Shown here: positions 1-8,336 of the stretch, piece by piece
Position numbering within the stretch: position 1 is the first letter of the stretch
Layout: the number at the start of each line of letters is the position of its first letter
NCBI RefSeq assembly: GCF_000496075.1
Contig: NZ_AWXZ01000038.1
Coordinates: forward strand, 117,788-181,787
Reading direction: 5' to 3'
DNA: 64,000 bases
Source of the DNA: Lutibaculum baratangense AMV1
GTDB taxonomy: Bacteria; Pseudomonadota; Alphaproteobacteria; Rhizobiales; Tepidamorphaceae
Made by a program: the position numbers and the translations under genes
Notes under the pieces: generated by a model
The model's input: the letters and a program-made list of their open reading frames with translations, nothing else
What the model was told of the DNA's origin: nothing
The model's database searches: none

Positions 1-348
1 CGCCGGCTCCATGCCGACGCGCGTCCGCACCGTGTCCTGCCAATGGGCAGCCCGCACGACGGCGAGCAGCCACATGCTGAGGACCGGCACCGCCACGACG
101 GCATGCGCGATCCGCGCGGCTCGCCCCGACAGCCGCGGCAGCTCGATCGCCCGCCACAGGGACAGAAGGAATTGCCCCAGCATGTAGCCGATCGCGGTGA
201 CGAGCCCTGCGAACACCCCTTGGACGACCCAGTCGCGCGGGATCAGGGACGGTGTCAGCGAGGCCGAGAAGAAGAAGATGCCCAAGAGGAGCGGCAGGAT
301 CGCCATGCCGAGGACGCGAGGTGCACGCGCCGGCGCCGATCGAGGCAT
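1..348 (-). CDS. Membrane protein, alpha/beta-hydrolase N-terminal domain family (partial)
   Basis: The reading frame starts at an ATG on the minus strand (348) and runs off the left edge, so only the first 116 residues are visible. A short basic N-terminus is followed by a hydrophobic helix, the motif LTPSLIPRDWVVQGVFAG, a second helix and a third near residues 83-97. This Ser-Leu-Thr-Pro-Ser-Leu-x-Pro-Arg signature is typical of the membrane N-terminal region of the bacterial Abhydrolase_9 family, in which a soluble alpha/beta hydrolase domain follows. That catalytic half would lie outside the window, so activity cannot be judged. It is transcribed away from the EamA gene. The family call rests on motif recall only. 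Confidence 0.7.
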   Translation of the reverse strand, partial: MPRSAPARAPRVLGMAILPLLLGIFFFSASLTPSLIPRDWVVQGVFAGLVTAIGYMLGQFLLSLWRAIELPRLSGRAARIAHAVVAVPVLSMWLLAVVRAAHWQDTVRTRVGMEPA

Positions 349-776
349 CGAAGTTCCGAGCACCGCCTGTTCCACCTCGTGCTCCCAAGGAGACGGCCGC
401 AGCCTACCACCCTTTCGCGTCCAGGCCCTCGAGTGGGACAGAGTGCCTCGTTCACTCGCCTCCACGTGTCAACTCGATGCACGATGTCGCGTCTCCAGCC
501 GATCGCGCCGCGACGGCGATGCGGGCCTTTGGTGACAGGATAGGGATCGAGGGCTCTCCGGGTGAAGACCGGCCGCGCCATGTTCTCGTGGAGGACGAGA
601 GGGCATGACGACGTCTTCTCCTCGGCAGTAAGTTCAGAAAGGCGGGCAAGTCAGCGGGCCGCGCCCCCGCTTTTGCCGCCGCGCGCGAGGCGGCGTAGAC
701 TGGACCTGCCCTTGCTCCCCCGCCTCCCCTGCGGCCGGCTCCGCCCGGCCGATCCTCCCTACCGACGGATGATCCC
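349..776. other. Intergenic region with no convincing gene
   Basis: These 428 bases separate two divergently transcribed genes, so they should hold both promoters. The open frames here are GC-rich arginine/proline-type translations without recognisable domains. I see no RNA gene, no strong hairpin and no clear operator. Confidence 0.5.
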
Positions 777-1676
777 GTGCTGACAGACTGGCTCTGGGTG
801 GTCTTCACCCTGATCGCCTCCGCCGCGCAGACGGCGCGCAACTCCATGCAGAAGGAGCTGACGACGACGCTCGGCACGGCCGGCGCCACGCATGTCCGCT
901 TCCTCTACGGGCTGCCCTTCTCGATCCTGTTCCTGATGGGCATCTCCCTCGTCGAGGGCAGCCCCGCGAACGTCCTCGACTGGACGTATCTGGGGTGGAC
1001 GGCGGGCGGGGGGCTCGCGCAGATCCTCGCGACCGGCCTGATGCTCGCGGCGATGCGCACGCACTCCTTCGTCGTGACGATCACCTACACCAAGATCGAG
1101 CCGGTGCTCGTGCTCATGTTCGCGGCGATCTTCCTGAACGAGCTGCCGACGCCGGTGGCCATGGCGGGCGTCTTCATCACCACGGCGGGCGTCATGCTGA
1201 TGTCGTGGCCCTCGAAGGGCTCCGGAAACGGCTGGCTCGTGACGACGTGTCTGGGGCTCGGAGCCGGCGCCGGCTTCGCGGTCTCCGCCACCTTCTATCG
1301 CGGCGGCATCCTGTCGCTGCCGGAGGGCAGCTTCGTCCTCAACGCCTCGACGACCCTGGCCGTGGCACTCGCCATCCAGAGCGCCGTGATCCTGCTCTAT
1401 CTCGTCGTCTTCGACCGTCGCGTGCTCGTGGAGCTCGCGCGGTCGTGGCGCGCCTCTCTGCCTGCCGGCTTCCTCGGCGCGCTCGCGTCGCAGTTCTGGT
1501 TCTTCGCCTTCGCGATCCAGAGCGCCTCGCTGGTGCGGGCCCTGGCCCTGGTCGAGATCCTGTTCGCACAGGTCGTCTCCCGCCGCATCTTCAGGCAGAT
1601 CAGCACGAAGCGAGAGGTCGCCGGCACCCTGCTGGTCGTGGGGGGCGTGCTGATCATCCTCCTCGCCGCGACCTGA
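777..1676 (+). CDS. EamA-family (drug/metabolite) transporter
   Basis: The gene encodes a 299-residue inner-membrane protein with about ten hydrophobic helices arranged as two repeats, the architecture of DMT/EamA permeases, which usually export metabolites or amino-acid derivatives. The start is a GTG. The first helix (WLWVVFTLIASAAQTARN) contains the Gln-Thr-Ala-Arg-Asn stretch common to one EamA subgroup, and the second repeat begins near residue 150. No strong ribosome-binding site is visible, and an ATG lies about 23 codons in, but it would delete most of helix 1. The substrate is unknown, and the gene is not in an operon with its neighbours. Confidence 0.85.
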   Translation: MLTDWLWVVFTLIASAAQTARNSMQKELTTTLGTAGATHVRFLYGLPFSILFLMGISLVEGSPANVLDWTYLGWTAGGGLAQILATGLMLAAMRTHSFVVTITYTKIEPVLVLMFAAIFLNELPTPVAMAGVFITTAGVMLMSWPSKGSGNGWLVTTCLGLGAGAGFAVSATFYRGGILSLPEGSFVLNASTTLAVALAIQSAVILLYLVVFDRRVLVELARSWRASLPAGFLGALASQFWFFAFAIQSASLVRALALVEILFAQVVSRRIFRQISTKREVAGTLLVVGGVLIILLAAT

Positions 1677-1922
1677 ACATTCGGTCTCGGGTGTGCTGGC
1701 GCGGATCCATGCGGTTCGACAGGGAAGGAGGATGCACTGTCGCAGGTCCGTCGGCTGATCGCACCACTCCCGGCCGGAGCGCTGGCCAGCGGCCGCGGCG
1801 GTTTCCGCCCTTCCGCGGGGATGATCGCCCGTCCCCACCTGAGCAGAACGCGAGGCCGAGGCAAGACGATATGATCGAGAACAACCGCATGACGCGGCCC
1901 TGCTGAAGAAGAGGAGGCGACG

Positions 1923-2837
1923 ATGCCGATCAAGCGCATCTGGCACGGCTGGACCACCCCTGAAAACGCGGACGCATATCAGGCGCTCCTGCGTCGCGAA
2001 GTCTTCCCCGGCATCGAGGTTAAGGGCATCGCAGGTTATCGCGGGATCACGCTCCTCAGGCGCGATCTGCCCGAGGAGGTCGAGTTCGTCACCGTCATGG
2101 AGTTCGACGGAATAACGGACGTGATCGCATTTCAGGGGGAAGACCACGAGCGGGCTTACGTCCCCGAGCCGGCGCGGCTCGTGCTCAAGCGCTGGGACGA
2201 GCGGTCGGCACATTACGAGGTAATCGAGACCCGCGAGGCTGGCTCACCGCTGACGGTGCAATATGCCGGCGTCACCGGCGTCCAGCGTTCTTGGCCCAGA
2301 CGCGGTCAGGCACCCTGCAACGATCGCTCCCGCGACCAGCTCGCAAGAGTTCGTCGTGGCGGGGAGACGAGAGAAGCCTCCCATTCCCTCAGCATGACGG
2401 CGGCACCCCGATCCCGGCTGCCGAAGCGCCGTCATGAAGCGCCGCGCGCCGACCCCATCTCCCGCACTCGTCTTCCCTCGGCGCCCCCCGGAGCGGCCGG
2501 ACTCAGAACGTGCCGGGGTAGCTTCCGCCGTCGATCAGCAGGTTCTGCCCCGTGGAGCCAGGCTTCGCGGCAGGCGAAGGCGTCCCCGCCGGTCTCCCAC
2601 TTCTTCGAGATCACGGCCATCTCGCGCGGAATGATGTTGCCGGTCATGTTCGCCGTGCCGTGGCCGCCGAGCGCCATGGTGGGGATGACGAGGCCGAGAT
2701 TGGGCGAGCAGCAGCACATGATCGCCATGTCGGGCTTCGCGGCGCAGACCTGCGCGACCTGCCCGACCCGCGTCGTCGACTCCTTGAGCACGACCATGTT
2801 CGGATGCTTCGCGAGGCGGAGAATATCGCTCCAGTGA
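1923..2837 (+). CDS. Dimeric alpha/beta-barrel (antibiotic-biosynthesis-monooxygenase-like) protein with an aberrant C-terminal extension
   Basis: A good ribosome-binding site (GAGGAGG) precedes the ATG. Residues 1-104 look like a complete small ferredoxin-fold barrel protein of the ABM type: IKRIWHGWTTPENADAYQ, then a strand ending VMEFDGITDVIAF, then HYEVIE. Proteins like this normally stop at about 100-110 residues. Here the frame stays open for 200 more residues of low-complexity, arginine-rich sequence. That extension runs antisense through the degraded dihydrodipicolinate-synthase-like gene. I infer that the original stop was lost when the locus was rearranged, and that only the first third is genuine ancestral coding sequence. 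Function is unknown; members of the fold act as small monooxygenases or isomerases. Confidence 0.55.
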   Translation: MPIKRIWHGWTTPENADAYQALLRREVFPGIEVKGIAGYRGITLLRRDLPEEVEFVTVMEFDGITDVIAFQGEDHERAYVPEPARLVLKRWDERSAHYEVIETREAGSPLTVQYAGVTGVQRSWPRRGQAPCNDRSRDQLARVRRGGETREASHSLSMTAAPRSRLPKRRHEAPRADPISRTRLPSAPPGAAGLRTCRGSFRRRSAGSAPWSQASRQAKASPPVSHFFEITAISRGMMLPVMFAVPWPPSAMVGMTRPRLGEQQHMIAMSGFAAQTCATCPTRVVDSLSTTMFGCFARRRISLQ

Positions 2838-3277
2838 AGGTCGGTCTTCACGCGCGGCGGGTTGTTGTAGAAGCCTACGGGGAAGTCGACCGCGTCACAC
2901 ACTTCGAGCGCGTATTCGGTGATCGCCTCGTTGTCGGCGCAGATATAGGCGGGCGCCGCGATGATGGCGCCGTCGCCGCCCTCGGCCTTGGCGTAGCGGA
3001 CATAGTCGATCGTCGTCTGCGTGTTGTTGCCGGTGCAGCCGTAGTAGAACAGCACGTTCCCGGTCTTCATCTTCGCCGTGCGCGTGATGATCTCGCGGCG
3101 CTCCTCCGGCGACAGCATCGAGACCTCGCCGGTCGAGCCCATGATGAGGACGGCTTCGGTGCCGTTCTCCTCGTGCCACGAGAGCAGCGTGCGAAAGCCC
3201 TCATAGTCGATCGATCCGTCCTCGTTCATCGGGGTGACGAGGGCGACGAAGGATCCCTTCGGTTTGACGTGAGCCAT
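2432..3277 (-). pseudogene. Dihydrodipicolinate-synthase/N-acetylneuraminate-lyase family gene, 3' end lost and fused to foreign sequence
   Basis: From the ATG at 3277 the frame gives a good class I aldolase barrel: GSTGEVSML (substrate carboxylate loop), Tyr in VGFYNNPPR and the Schiff-base Lys in VVLKEST. Similarity continues to about DAFACREAW (near 2558) and then stops abruptly, where about 50 more residues would normally complete the barrel. The remaining residues of the 281-residue open frame are out-of-frame reading through the tail of an unrelated SDR gene. The family cleaves or condenses 2-oxo acids with aldehydes. The missing C-terminal helices probably make this copy inactive. A TRAP-permease fragment lies just upstream on the same strand, suggesting a former sugar-acid uptake and catabolism locus. 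Confidence 0.75.
2503..2559 (-). pseudogene. C-terminal remnant of a short-chain dehydrogenase/reductase
   Basis: In a frame different from the upstream aldolase frame, the minus strand reads GSTGQNLLIDGGSYPGTF followed by TGA. This is the classical SDR C-terminus (TGQxLxxDGG). Only these 18 codons remain. They abut the aldolase fragment at about 2552-2560, so a deletion has removed the end of one gene and almost all of the next. Confidence 0.75.
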
Positions 3278-3293
3278 GTTCAAGCACCTTCTT

Positions 3294-3446
3294 TCAGAAG
3301 AACTGGGGGACGAGGAGCCGTGGCAGGCCGAGCACGATGCCGGGAAAGACCAGCGACAGGCAGGCCACGAGGACGGTGAGGAGGCAGATCGGCGCGACCG
3401 CGAGCATCGCGCGCCCCAGGCGAACCTCGCCGATCTGCGCGGCGAT
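3294..3446 (-). pseudogene. C-terminal fragment of a TRAP-transporter large permease (DctM-like)
   Basis: The minus strand reads IAAQIGEVRLGRAML, then a hydrophobic helix and a terminal GLPRLLVPQFF before a TGA 17 bases upstream of the aldolase ATG. An amphipathic linker, one last helix and a short proline-rich tail fit the end of a DctM subunit. The upstream part is absent: at about 3447-3450 the sequence switches to plus-strand EAL-domain sequence. The fragment is short, so the family call is tentative, but a permease directly before a dihydrodipicolinate-synthase-like gene is a common order. Confidence 0.5.
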
Positions 3447-3448
3447 CT

Positions 3449-4189
3449 CAGCCGCGGTTCGATACCCGCAGCCGCAAGATCAACTCCTTCGAGGCGCTCG
3501 TCCGGTGGCAGCATCCACGCCGCGGCGTCGTTAGTCCGATCGAGTTCATCCGGCTGGCTGAAGAGACGGGCCTGATTGCTCCCCTTGGAGAGTGGGTCAT
3601 GCTCGAGGCGTGTCGGACGGCATCACGCTGGGACGGGATCGGCGTGTCGGTCAACGTCTCGCCCGCGCAGTTCCGGACGGGCGAGTTCCTTCCTCTGGTC
3701 CGCCGCGCTCTTCAGACTTCGGGACTTCCGGCAAGGCTACTCGAGCTGGAACTCACGGAGGGAGTGCTCCTCGAGGACACGGATCGGGCGCGCGAGACGA
3801 TGCGGGGATTGAAGGCGCTGGGCGTGCGCCTGTCGATCGACGACTTCGGAACAGGCTACTCCTCCCTCGGCTATCTCCGGACGTTTCCCTTCGACACGAT
3901 CAAGATCGACCGCCAGTTCATCGCGGACCTCCATCCCGCCGGCGACGCTCGCGCCATCGTGCAGGCTATCCTGGGGCTCGGACACGCCCTCGGCATGTCG
4001 GTGACGGCGGAAGGCGTCGAGACCGACGAGCAACTGCTCCTGCTTCAGTCGGATCAGTGCGAGGAGGTCCAGGGATATCTCATGTCGAGACCGCTCTCGA
4101 CCCAGGATGCCGACTTGATCGTCAGCACGCAGAAGACGCGACAGGCGGAGCTTGCGCCCGCGGTGGGACGAGCTGGTCAGGGCGGCTGA
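3449..4189 (+). pseudogene. EAL-domain (cyclic-di-GMP phosphodiesterase) gene, 5' truncated
   Basis: An open frame entered without a start codon encodes nearly all of an EAL domain. It begins at QPRFDTRSRKI and continues with FEALVRW (the EAL signature), NVSPAQF, LELELTEG, SIDDFGTGYSSL, IKIDRQF, TAEGVE and QGYLMSRPL, then ends at a TGA. The metal-binding and catalytic positions of the family all appear present. The domain's first strand and any upstream PAS or GGDEF domains are gone. The break at about 3450 coincides with the end of the TRAP fragment on the other strand. An internal ATG at 3599 could start a shorter product lacking the EAL motif, which would be inactive. Confidence 0.8.
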
Positions 4190-4208
4190 AGCCCCAGATG
4201 TCCGGCGT

Positions 4209-4225
4209 CCCCGACACGCTCGGGG
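4209..4225. terminator. Hairpin after the EAL fragment
   Basis: CCCCGA and TCGGGG form a 6-bp stem around a 5-base loop, 20 bases after the EAL stop codon. No T-run follows, so termination activity is uncertain. Confidence 0.3.
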
Positions 4226-4374
4226 ATGATCGACGCCCATCTTGCAGGCGCTGCCCGGGCGCCCATCCGTCCCAGGGCTATCCGTCCTGCCAGCTCCAGG
4301 ACCGGCGAAACCCTCGTCAGCACACCCTATTCAGCGCCCGACAGCCGGGGGCCGCCAGTGTACGGTCTGCCGCC

Positions 4375-4423
4375 TACAATAGAGGCTTGTGAGATGTCAC
4401 CAAAAGCTTCTAGGCTCTCACAA
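4375..4423 (+). promoter_or_regulatory. -10-like box and inverted repeat at the gntR start
   Basis: A perfect -10-like TACAAT lies at 4375-4380, with no good -35. Just downstream, TTGTGAGA (4387-4394) and TCTCACAA (4416-4423) form a perfect 8-bp inverted repeat separated by 21 bases. The right arm ends on the first base of the gntR ATG. A repressor bound here would block its own promoter and translation start, so autoregulation by the adjacent GntR protein is the natural inference. Confidence 0.5.
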
Positions 4424-5244
4424 TGCTCGATCAGACCTCTCCATTCCTGCCGGGATCGGCGCCTCCGAGGCCGGACGCCAAGCGCGCCTACGCGGAGAGC
4501 CGCCTTCGCGACGCGATCATCTGGTGCGAGCTCGAGCCTGGCGGAAAGGTCTCCGAGCTGCAGCTGATGCAGCTCTTCAGCCTGAAGCGCGCCGGCGTCC
4601 GCGCCGCGCTCCTGCGGCTCGAGGGCGAGGGGCTCGTCGAGGCCGTGCCGCGGCACGGCTGGCGTGTACGGCCCATCTCCGGCGCCTATCTCGGCGAGGT
4701 GGTGGCGGCGCGCCGGGCGCTCGAGGCGGCGATCCCGTTCGACCGGCTCGGTGAGGCCGACCTCCTCCGACTTGAGGACCTCGCCGAGCTGACCACGGTC
4801 CTGGCGGGGCGGCGGGAGCCCGGCTCGCGCGCGAGCCACAGGAACTGCGACCGCGAGCTGATGGACGTCCTTGCCGGTGCCGTCGGGGACATACGGCGGC
4901 GCTGGCTCAACGAGATCTGGGACCATTCCGAGCGCCTGATCCGCTTCTTCGAGAAAGGCGGGCGCCACGGCTTCGAGCCGCCGGACCGCCGCCCGCTCGC
5001 CGCCGCCTGCCGGGCTCGCGACCACGAGGCCGCGGCGGCGGCGCTGCGCGGGGCGGTCGATGCCTTCGAGGCCTTCGTGATCCAGGCGCTCTGCGCCCAG
5101 GATGTCGAGATCGTGCCGAAGGGCACGAAGAAGCCCGCACGCGGGCCGCGTGCGGAGACTGCCCCGCGGAAGACCGGCAGACCGGCACCGGGAGCAATCC
5201 AGCAGAGGGGGATGATCGAATGGTCTGGAAAGCAGGACTCATAG
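4423..5244 (+). CDS. GntR-family transcriptional regulator (FadR/FCD-like)
   Basis: The 273-residue protein has an N-terminal winged helix (residues about 20-85: YAESRLRDAIIWCELEPGG, then AGVRAALLRLEGEGLVEAVPRHGWRV) and an all-helical C-terminal ligand domain. Compared with typical FCD domains the metal-binding histidines are not obvious, and the protein ends in a basic, disordered tail of about 40 residues. The gene's last 25 bases overlap the start of the first binding-protein gene, so it heads the ABC-transporter operon and probably controls it. The 8-bp inverted repeat at its start codon is a candidate operator. The inducer is probably the transported compound. Confidence 0.85.
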   Translation: MLDQTSPFLPGSAPPRPDAKRAYAESRLRDAIIWCELEPGGKVSELQLMQLFSLKRAGVRAALLRLEGEGLVEAVPRHGWRVRPISGAYLGEVVAARRALEAAIPFDRLGEADLLRLEDLAELTTVLAGRREPGSRASHRNCDRELMDVLAGAVGDIRRRWLNEIWDHSERLIRFFEKGGRHGFEPPDRRPLAAACRARDHEAAAAALRGAVDAFEAFVIQALCAQDVEIVPKGTKKPARGPRAETAPRKTGRPAPGAIQQRGMIEWSGKQDS

Positions 5245-6719
5245 GCGCCATCGCCGTCGCCGCGGCGTTCGCGGCGCCCGTGGATGCGCAGGCGAAGGAC
5301 GTGCTCACCATCGACCTCGTGAACGAGCCTTCGTCGCTCGATCCGCACGGCCAGTGGAACCCGGACAGCTACTACGTCTACCGCAACGTCTTCGACAACA
5401 TGGTCACCCGCGACAATGACGGCGAGATCGTGCCGCAGGTCGCGGAATCGTGGGAGCGGCTCTCCGACACGGAGGTGCAGTTCAACCTGCGCGACGACAT
5501 CACCTTCCACGACGGCGAGCCGCTCACGGCGGAGGACGTCGTCTACTCTGTCGAGCGCATCACCGATCCCGAGTTCGCGAGCCCGCAGCTCGGGCAGTTC
5601 GACAAGATCGTGAAGGCCGAGGCGAAGGACGACCAAACGGTCGTGCTGACGACCGACGGCCCCTACCCCGTGCTCCTGCCGCAGCTCGTGAAGCTGTCGA
5701 TCGTGCCGAAGCACGTCGTCGAGGAAGTCGGCGCCGAAGAGTTCAACCTGAAGCCCGTCGGCAGCGGGCCGTACGTGTTCGAGGAGTGGCGGCGCGGCGT
5801 CCAGGTGACGCTGACGCGCAACGAGGACTACTGGGGCGACAAGGGCGCCTTCGCGACCGCCGTCTTCCGCGCCGTGCCCGACGCGGCGACCCGCCTCGCC
5901 GACCTGCAGTCCGGGGCGGCCGACCTCGTCGTGACGCTCGATTCCGACCAGGCGCGCCAGCTCGAGACCTACCCGAACGCGAAGCCCCTGATCGTCCAGA
6001 CCGAGCGTGTCGGCTATTTCGCGATGAACTCGACGAAGGCGCCGCTCGACGACGTGCGGATACGCCGGGCGATCGCGCTGGCGATCGACAAGGAGGGCAT
6101 CGTCGAGGGCATCCTCGCCGGCGGCGAGCAGGTCGTCGGCGAACTCGTGTCGCCGGCGCATTTCGGATGGGTCGGGGACATCGAGCCTTTCTCCTACGAT
6201 CCTGAGGAGGCCAAGTCCCTGATCGCCGAGGTGGGAGAGGCCGCCAAGACCCCGATGAAGCTCGCGACCTCGCCGGTCTTCGACCAGAAGATCGTCCAGG
6301 CGATCCAGCAGATGCTGACCGAGGTCGGCCTGAACGTCGAGATCGAGATGACCGACATGGCGACCTGGCTCAGGAACCAGCAGGTTTCCAACGAGGAGGC
6401 GCCCATGCTGACCTTCTCGCGCTGGTCCTGCGCCTGCCAGGATGCCGATGGCATCATGTTCCCGCTCCTGCGCTCCGGGCAGTCCTGGTCGCGCTGGTCG
6501 AGCGACGAGGTGGACGCGCTGCTCGACCGGGGACGTTCCTCGCTCGACGAGGCGGAGCGGCTCGAAGCCTATGGCGCGCTGCACGAGCTCGTGAAGGAAG
6601 AGGTGCCGCTCATCCCGCTCTACCAGGCGGCGATCATCTACGGTGGCAACGAGGCGCTCGAATGGATGCCCACGGCCAACGAGAGCATGTTCCTCAACCG
6701 GATGGGATGGTCCGAATAG
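5220..6719 (+). CDS. ABC transporter substrate-binding protein, family 5 (copy 1)
   Basis: A 499-residue periplasmic protein with a signal peptide (residues 1-23, ending PVDAQA) and the family 5 (peptide/nickel/opine) fold: LVNEPSSLDPHG, DDITFHDGEPLTAEDVVYS, VGSGPYVFEEW and a C-terminal MFLNRMGW. It carries an unusual WSCACQDADG segment with two cysteines, conserved in copy 2. It starts inside the end of gntR and is followed 76 bases later by a close paralogue, with identical stretches throughout, so a tandem duplication is evident. Ligands of the family are peptides, gamma-glutamyl compounds, opines or oligosaccharides. The neighbouring gamma-glutamyltransferase and RidA genes favour a small amino-acid-derived peptide. 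Confidence 0.9.
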   Translation: MVWKAGLIGAIAVAAAFAAPVDAQAKDVLTIDLVNEPSSLDPHGQWNPDSYYVYRNVFDNMVTRDNDGEIVPQVAESWERLSDTEVQFNLRDDITFHDGEPLTAEDVVYSVERITDPEFASPQLGQFDKIVKAEAKDDQTVVLTTDGPYPVLLPQLVKLSIVPKHVVEEVGAEEFNLKPVGSGPYVFEEWRRGVQVTLTRNEDYWGDKGAFATAVFRAVPDAATRLADLQSGAADLVVTLDSDQARQLETYPNAKPLIVQTERVGYFAMNSTKAPLDDVRIRRAIALAIDKEGIVEGILAGGEQVVGELVSPAHFGWVGDIEPFSYDPEEAKSLIAEVGEAAKTPMKLATSPVFDQKIVQAIQQMLTEVGLNVEIEMTDMATWLRNQQVSNEEAPMLTFSRWSCACQDADGIMFPLLRSGQSWSRWSSDEVDALLDRGRSSLDEAERLEAYGALHELVKEEVPLIPLYQAAIIYGGNEALEWMPTANESMFLNRMGWSE

Positions 6720-6750
6720 ATCGGCCGATGCCGCGCCATACGCGCCGGGA

Positions 6751-6767
6751 CGGGGCACGGTGCCCCG
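6751..6767 (+). other. Intercistronic hairpin between the two binding-protein genes
   Basis: CGGGGCAC and GTGCCCCG form an inverted repeat around a single G (in practice a 3-base loop). Hairpins at this position often stabilise the upstream binding-protein message or attenuate reading into the next gene. There is no T-run. Confidence 0.35.
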
Positions 6768-6795
6768 CCCACCTTTCACGGGAGCAGGAAGACAG

Positions 6796-8313
6796 ATGAC
6801 ACGACCCCGTACGCGCCTCGCAACCCTCGTCCTGGGCGCCGCCGTCGCCACGGCTGCCTTCGCGCCCGAGATGGCTTTCGCGCAGGCGAAGCCGGAGATC
6901 ACGATCGACCTCGTGAACGAGCCGTCCTCGCTCGACCCGCACGGCCAGTGGAATCCCGACAGCTACTACGTCTACCGCAACGTCTTCGACAACGTCGTCA
7001 CGCGCGACAACGAGGGCAACGTCGTCCCCGAGATCGCGACGGAGTGGACACGGCTCTCCGACACCGAGGTCGAGTTCACGCTCCGCGACGACATCACCTT
7101 CCACGACGGCGAGCCCCTGACGGCCGAGGACGTCGTCTATTCCATCGAGCGCATCACGGATCCCGAATTCGGCAGTCCGCAGCTCGGCCAGTTCGACAAG
7201 ATCACGGGCGCCGAGGCGACCGGCGATCACACCGTCGTCCTGACGACGGACGGGCCCTATCCCGTCCTCCTCGCGCAGCTCGTGAAGCTCTCCGTGGTGC
7301 CGAAGCACGTCGTCGAGGAGGTCGGTGCCGAGGCCTTCAACCTGAACCCGGTCGGTTCGGGTCCCTACAGGTTCGAGGAGTGGCAGCGCGGCGTCTCCGT
7401 CACCCTGTCCCGCTATGACGACTACTGGGGTGAGAAGGGGCCGTTCGAGACCGCCGTCTTCCGCGCGGTGCCAGACGCCTCGACGCGCATGGCCGATCTG
7501 CAGGCCGGGACGGCGGATCTCGTCGTCACGCTCGATTCCGACCAGGCGCGCCAGCTCGAGACGTCGCCGGGCGTGAAGCCGCTCATCGTGCAGACCGAGC
7601 GCGTCGCCTTCCTCGGCCTCAACACGACCAAGCCGCCCTTCGACGATCCGCAGGCCCGCAAGGCGGTGGCGCTGGCGATCGACAAGGAAGGCATCGTCGA
7701 GGGTCTGCTCGCGGGCGGCGAACAGGTCGTGGGCGAGCTCGCCTCCCCCGCCCATTTCGGCTGGGTCGACGGTATCGAGGCCTACCCTTACGACCCCGAG
7801 CAGGCGAAGGAGTTGATCGAACAGGCTGGCGCCGGAGGCACGGAGATCCGGTTCGCCACCTCGCCGGTCTTCGACCAGCGCATCGTGCAGGCGGTGCAGC
7901 AGATGCTGTCGGAGGTCGGGCTGAACGTCTCGATCGACCTCACCGACATGGCGACCTACCTGCAAAAGGCGCAGGGGCCGCTCGCGGATCGGCCGCAGAT
8001 CAGCTTCGGCCGCTGGTCGTGCGCCTGCCAGGATGCGGACGGCATCATGTATCCGCTGCTGCACTCCTCCTCCAACTGGTCGCGCTACCAGAACACGGAG
8101 ATGGACGCGCTGCTCGAGGAGGGCCGCTCCTCGCTCGACGAGGCGACGCGGCTCGCCGCTTACGAGAAGGCGCACCGGATCGTGAGGGACGACGTCGCCA
8201 TCCTGCCGCTCTACCAGGCCGCGATCATCTACGGTGCGCGCGACGGGCTGCAATGGACGCCGACCGCCAATGAGAGCCTCTTCCTCAACCGGATGAGCTG
8301 GCAGGGCGAATGA
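6796..8313 (+). CDS. ABC transporter substrate-binding protein, family 5 (copy 2)
   Basis: The start is the ATG at 6796, preceded by GGAGCAGGAAG and giving a clean signal peptide (about 27 residues, ending MAFAQA). The frame is open further upstream, but that part lies inside copy 1 and its hairpin. The 505-residue protein matches copy 1 almost end to end (SSLDPHGQWNPDSYYVYRNV, TFHDGEPLTAEDVVYS, VVTLDSDQARQLET, WSCACQDADGIM), with differences concentrated in the region after residue 330 and at the C-terminus. One permease pair serving two binding proteins usually widens the substrate range. The permease gene begins 23 bases downstream. Confidence 0.9.
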   Translation: MTRPRTRLATLVLGAAVATAAFAPEMAFAQAKPEITIDLVNEPSSLDPHGQWNPDSYYVYRNVFDNVVTRDNEGNVVPEIATEWTRLSDTEVEFTLRDDITFHDGEPLTAEDVVYSIERITDPEFGSPQLGQFDKITGAEATGDHTVVLTTDGPYPVLLAQLVKLSVVPKHVVEEVGAEAFNLNPVGSGPYRFEEWQRGVSVTLSRYDDYWGEKGPFETAVFRAVPDASTRMADLQAGTADLVVTLDSDQARQLETSPGVKPLIVQTERVAFLGLNTTKPPFDDPQARKAVALAIDKEGIVEGLLAGGEQVVGELASPAHFGWVDGIEAYPYDPEQAKELIEQAGAGGTEIRFATSPVFDQRIVQAVQQMLSEVGLNVSIDLTDMATYLQKAQGPLADRPQISFGRWSCACQDADGIMYPLLHSSSNWSRYQNTEMDALLEEGRSSLDEATRLAAYEKAHRIVRDDVAILPLYQAAIIYGARDGLQWTPTANESLFLNRMSWQGE

Positions 8314-8336
8314 TCGGACAAGGGCCTGGCTGAGCG

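Noticed and set aside
1692..1712. TGGCGC...TGC sequence upstream of the small barrel gene
   Set aside because: Spacing between GG and GC is off by one and the TTGC element is poor.
759..2213. 484-codon minus-strand frame over the EamA gene
   Set aside because: It is a shadow of a membrane-protein gene; the translation is charged and repetitive without any family pattern.
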